From Rariglobus sp967755175 (GTDB taxonomy: Bacteria; Verrucomicrobiota; Verrucomicrobiia; Opitutales; Opitutaceae), in contig CBRAFO010000006.1 in the NCBI GenBank assembly GCA_967755175.1, positions 27,088-91,087 of the forward strand: a stretch of 64,000 nucleotides of DNA, read 5' to 3'. The notes under the pieces were generated by a model that saw only the letters and a program-made list of their open reading frames with translations, was not told the origin of the DNA and did not search any database. Positions 60,794 through 64,000 of this stretch are shown here, piece by piece. Position 1 is the first letter of the stretch. Every line of letters begins with the position of its first letter. A program made the position numbers and the translations under genes.

Positions 60794-62701
60794 ATGAATG
60801 CAATAAACCACCATAAAAGGCTTGGCCGGCGAACAGGAAGCACTGCCCGCATTTTTTATATACAGCTTATCCTGCTCGCGGGCATTGCGGCCCTAGGATC
60901 GGCATCGCTGCATGCGGCGGAATCCGCCACATGGCGGCAGTTCGTAACCGCCAAGAGCAAAGGGACCGAGCCTATATTGCCCGACTTCTCCTTCGCGGGC
61001 TACCACGCAGGCGCCGACGCCATCGCCACCATCGGCGGGCCTGTATTTGATGTGACCAAATTCGGAGCGAAGGGCGACGGCAAAGCCGATGACCAAACGG
61101 CGATCCAGAATGCGATCAATGCAGCCGAGGGAGCTGGCGGTGGAGTCGTCTGGTTCCCGCCGGGCACGTTCCGCATCAATGCAGATCTCACCAACCGGCG
61201 CCCGCTCCTTATCGAGAGGAGCAAAATCATTCTACGCGGCAGCGGCACGAACAAGGGAGGCACCACTATATTAATTGATGAGCCCACCATGAAGTTCGCC
61301 ACCAACAACTCCGACCCGAATGCACCGCAAGACGCAGGCGGCTCGGAGGCGACAGCCGAATGGATGATTCAGGTCAAACCCTCGACCGATAATCACGCCC
61401 TTCTAGCCAAAGTAACGGGAGACACCGCCCGCGAGGCATTTACCCTTACCGTAGATGATGCCTCGAAGCTCCATCCCGGCATGTGGGTCACACTTAAAGT
61501 GGTCAGCAAAGAGATGATTCCCGGCATGATTGCCCCTTATAAATTGGCAAACCTGCCTCCCGAATGGACGCGTATACGCAACGGCATCGGCGTGCAGGAA
61601 CATCACTTGGTCAAGACGGTGGAGGGAAACCAGGTAACCCTGCGCGAGCCCGTAAAAACCGCGATTAAGGCAAGCCACGGATGGACGCTCGCCGGATATA
61701 CAAACATCTCCGAGATCGGGATAGAGGACATCTGCTTCCAGGGAGGCTGGCTGGGAAAATTCGTCCACCATCGCAGCTATATGGACGACTTTGGCTGGTC
61801 CGCTTTAAAGCTCATCAACACCGTCGATTCCTGGGTGAGGCGCTGCTCGTTTATTAATTTCAATGCATGCCTCGGTGCGGAGTCCTGTTCCTATATATCA
61901 ATCCAACAGGTCGTGCTCGCGGGCACGATGGGACACGTGTCGCTTGATGACCACCCGCGCTCCACCGGCATGCTTTACGGATTGATGGAGGATCGCATGG
62001 AACATCAGGACGAGCTGGTTGATACAACCCATGGAATCGGCGCGGCGGCCAGTGCGGTCTGCACAGTATTCTGGCGCTATACCATGCAGTTGGACGAGTC
62101 CTGCGACATGCATGGCAACTTCCCCTACGCCACGCTTTTTGATGCCGTGACCGGCGGGAACTTAGGCAGCAGCGGCGGACCAGTCGCCTCATTCCCTAAC
62201 CACCTGAGAGACTTCGTCGCTTGGAACTTTTATCAACGAAAGGCGCCGACCAAACTCGGCAATCATAAGAAAATATACGACTACTGGTGCGGACGACCCT
62301 ATATCGTCATGCCCATCTGGGTCGGCATGTATGGCGACCTCATTCCGGTTAATAAAGCAACCCTGCTCATAAACGAGTCCTACGGACGAAAGGTGGAGCC
62401 TGAGTCGTTGTTCGAAGCCCAGCTGGCATTGCGCTTCGGAGGCAAGGCGCCGGCTTGGGTGGAGCAGGCCAAAACGGAATGGAGCCAAATGAATAAAAGC
62501 CTGCCAGACTTCCCCCATAGCGGGGACAATACACCGTGGGTGGCGGCCAAGCGGGCGCAAATCATACAGCTGATTCTCGATACACCGATGGTGAAGGAGA
62601 AAACCATGTCGAAGGACGCGCTTCGTAAGCAATGGCCCACCAAAGACGGAAAACACTGGGTCTCGTCGCGACCGGGCTTGGTCGACGCGGATGACGAGTA
62701 A
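60794..62701 (+). CDS. Secreted pectate-lyase-fold protein (DUF4955-like)
   Basis: 635 residues from ATG at 60794, which gives a basic start and signal peptide (IFYIQLILLAGIAALGSASLHAAE). An in-frame TTG at 60716 overlapping the previous stop would bury it. After the signal, a right-handed beta-helix of the pectate-lyase-3 type begins: FDVTKFGAKGDGKADDQTAIQ, GGGVVWFPPGTFRI, and ILRGSG. His/Asp-rich stretches (SLDDHPRSTGMLYG, DTTHGIG, DESCDMHGNFP) may hold an active site. Such proteins cut or modify acidic polysaccharides. Placed directly after the capsule fusion gene, it may trim, release or remodel the capsule. It ends with a polar, non-barrel tail. Confidence 0.78.
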   Translation: MNAINHHKRLGRRTGSTARIFYIQLILLAGIAALGSASLHAAESATWRQFVTAKSKGTEPILPDFSFAGYHAGADAIATIGGPVFDVTKFGAKGDGKADDQTAIQNAINAAEGAGGGVVWFPPGTFRINADLTNRRPLLIERSKIILRGSGTNKGGTTILIDEPTMKFATNNSDPNAPQDAGGSEATAEWMIQVKPSTDNHALLAKVTGDTAREAFTLTVDDASKLHPGMWVTLKVVSKEMIPGMIAPYKLANLPPEWTRIRNGIGVQEHHLVKTVEGNQVTLREPVKTAIKASHGWTLAGYTNISEIGIEDICFQGGWLGKFVHHRSYMDDFGWSALKLINTVDSWVRRCSFINFNACLGAESCSYISIQQVVLAGTMGHVSLDDHPRSTGMLYGLMEDRMEHQDELVDTTHGIGAAASAVCTVFWRYTMQLDESCDMHGNFPYATLFDAVTGGNLGSSGGPVASFPNHLRDFVAWNFYQRKAPTKLGNHKKIYDYWCGRPYIVMPIWVGMYGDLIPVNKATLLINESYGRKVEPESLFEAQLALRFGGKAPAWVEQAKTEWSQMNKSLPDFPHSGDNTPWVAAKRAQIIQLILDTPMVKEKTMSKDALRKQWPTKDGKHWVSSRPGLVDADDE

Positions 62702-62719
62702 TCAACGCAATATAACATC

Positions 62720-63874
62720 ATGCACTCATCCCCCTTTATATACGCCACCCTCTCCGTCATCTCGTCTCCGTATGCCAATGCCGTGCAGTCGGCCAACATG
62801 GTTTGCGCCTTCTCCCGGCTCTTCGATGACTTCTCGGCGATTTTCCGCTGTGACAACGACTATGATCTGCCGGAGCTTTTCGGGCGGTTCTCGCTTTTCC
62901 CGCCCCGCAACGCGCACATCATCCCAACGCGTCCGTGGGCAGACTGGAGCAATCTATATTTAGCGGGCTACGCCCGTTTTTTGCGCAATAAACCGAAATC
63001 CACCCTTGTCTATACGCGGAGCGGACGCGCCGCGTGGATCGCCAATCTATTTGGCTTTGAGACGATTATAGAACTTCACGATCCGCTCACACCAACTTAC
63101 GCCAACTGGCTGCGGACGCTCGTGAGGAGGAATAACTTATGCCGGCTCGTCGCAACCACCCCGAGGCTTAAAGCCGATCTCGTTGACCAAACAGGAATCG
63201 CGCCCGAACACGTCTTGGTTGCTGGCGGCGGAGCCAATCCACTCTTTCTCGACCTGCCTCCTAGGCCCTGCGTTTCGAAATATGATTTCAATGTAGGCTA
63301 CGCCGGCAGTGCATTTAGGGGCAAGGGCGTGGAAATGATGATCGCCTGTGCGGCACGACTGCCGCAGGTCGGCTTTCATGTGGTGGGACCGACCCCGGAG
63401 GAATGCCGGGCGTTCGGCTCCTTCGGTCCCAATATGGTTTTCCATCGCCGCAAAGATAACCGCGAGACCATTGAAGTATTAAAAGGCATGGACTGCCTGC
63501 TGCTGGGCAGCAAACGCTCGATCATCATTCAAAGCGGGGCCGATATCGGACAGCACACGTCGCCGCTCAAGATGTTCGAATATATGGCATGCGGTCGCGC
63601 CATTATAGCCTCCGATCTGCCCGTCCTAAACACGACGCTGCATCACGGTAAAAACGCCCTGCTGGCCGCCCCCGACGACGTGGACGGGTTTTGCGCGCAG
63701 ATTCAATTGCTCAAGAAAGACCCCGAGCTACGTCGGCGGTTGGGTGACGAGGCCCGTCGCGACTTTAAGGCGTCCTATTCTTGGGATATCCGAGCGCGCA
63801 CGATCCAGCGCTTTATCGATAAGCAACCGACTCCACCTGATTACATCCATGCGCTCCCCTCGGTGGCTGCGTAA
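62720..63874 (+). CDS. GT4-family glycosyltransferase
   Basis: 384 residues, soluble, retaining GT-B fold by appearance. The C-terminal domain starts NVGYAGSAFRGKGVEMMI, includes HVVGPTPEE, and has the donor-binding SPLKMFEYMACGRAIIASDLPV (E-x7-E region) and HHGKNALLAAPDD. The N-terminal domain has YTRSGRAAWIANLFG and ELHDPLTP, with acceptor-side His. It should add a sugar to the growing capsule chain on the cytoplasmic side. It starts 19 bases after the pectate-lyase-fold gene and overlaps the next candidate gene by 26 bases. Confidence 0.88.
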   Translation: MHSSPFIYATLSVISSPYANAVQSANMVCAFSRLFDDFSAIFRCDNDYDLPELFGRFSLFPPRNAHIIPTRPWADWSNLYLAGYARFLRNKPKSTLVYTRSGRAAWIANLFGFETIIELHDPLTPTYANWLRTLVRRNNLCRLVATTPRLKADLVDQTGIAPEHVLVAGGGANPLFLDLPPRPCVSKYDFNVGYAGSAFRGKGVEMMIACAARLPQVGFHVVGPTPEECRAFGSFGPNMVFHRRKDNRETIEVLKGMDCLLLGSKRSIIIQSGADIGQHTSPLKMFEYMACGRAIIASDLPVLNTTLHHGKNALLAAPDDVDGFCAQIQLLKKDPELRRRLGDEARRDFKASYSWDIRARTIQRFIDKQPTPPDYIHALPSVAA

Positions 63875-64000
63875 TTCCTGCCGGCGCGTGCGGGCTTTGC
63901 TCGCGCCGTCCAAGGGCTCCGTTGAGGCAATTCGCAAACTTAAAATCCGCGAGGCACCTCTCCGCGATGTATATAGCGCCTGCGATCTGGCCGGCGCACC
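63849..64000 (+). CDS. Start of a further capsule-locus gene (partial)
   Basis: An ATG at 63849 opens a frame without stops to the window end (50 codons: MRSPRWLRNSCRR...). The peptide is basic at first, then KGSVEAIRKLKIREAP and VYSACDLAGA. It overlaps the end of the GT4 gene by 26 bases, and the following DNA contains GATGTATATAGC, the TATA-rich signature of the locus. No family can be named from this length, and the true start may be further downstream. Confidence 0.4.
   Translation, partial: MRSPRWLRNSCRRVRALLAPSKGSVEAIRKLKIREAPLRDVYSACDLAGA

Noticed and set aside
1..64000. tRNA, rRNA, CRISPR array, integrase, transposase or prophage genes
   Set aside because: Read through for typical tRNA arm sequences, repeat-spacer patterns and transposase motifs and found none that I could support; weak tRNAs could be missed without a scanner.

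Overview
The window is high-GC chromosomal DNA from a Gram-negative, outer-membrane bacterium. The best guess is the Verrucomicrobiota, Opitutaceae-like. The clues are lipid A aminoarabinose genes, a Kps-type capsule export set, olefin (ole) genes, PPi-linked central carbon enzymes, abundant short palindromic and low-complexity intergenic repeats, and a giant secreted protease with propeller and cadherin-like repeats. This assignment is inference: there is no rRNA in the window and no tRNA was recognised.

Layout. (1) 1-8078, minus strand: a compact run transcribed as YceI, isoprenyl diphosphate synthase, ABC permease, ABC ATPase, divergent heme-copper oxidase subunit I, MFS-like membrane protein fused to a diheme cytochrome c, response regulator, histidine kinase. 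Several start/stop overlaps suggest one regulated respiratory or lipid module. (2) 8170-10478, plus: panB, coaC and coaB for coenzyme A. (3) 10715-13677, plus: a Fur-box-like promoter followed by feoA, feoA, feoB and a Cys-rich FeoB-associated peptide. (4) 13845-17243, minus: a 1132-residue protein that fits PPi-type PEP carboxykinase. (5) 17389-19564, minus: ExoD-like protein, queE, queC. (6) 19701-24215, plus: RNase D, a small lipoprotein, then oleC and oleD. (7) 24465-31409, minus: arnT-arnB-arnC-arnA(formyltransferase)-arnA(decarboxylase)-arnD, with ArnA split into two genes. (8) 31789-35470, plus: holA, pqiA-like, purB. (9) 35576-46270, minus: a 3564-residue subtilase with four copies of a two-cadherin plus propeller module. 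(10) 46669-51009: an N-terminally truncated chemoreceptor, a FIST-like protein, and PPi-dependent phosphofructokinase. (11) 51473-64000, plus: a GbsR/MarR-type regulator, kpsM, kpsT fused to TPRs, kpsE, kpsD, a very unusual alginate-lyase-like/coiled-coil/glycosyltransferase fusion, a secreted pectate-lyase-fold protein, a GT4 glycosyltransferase and the start of another gene.

Two themes stand out. First, two families of near-perfect palindromes occur between genes and also in frame inside protein-coding genes (oxidase subunit I; oleD twice). Each palindrome is stop-free in only one of three frames, and that is the frame used. Second, the capsule locus from about 52 kb onward is rich in ATA/TTA codons and TATA words that are scarce in the rest of the window, and it encodes an export apparatus with unusual fusions.
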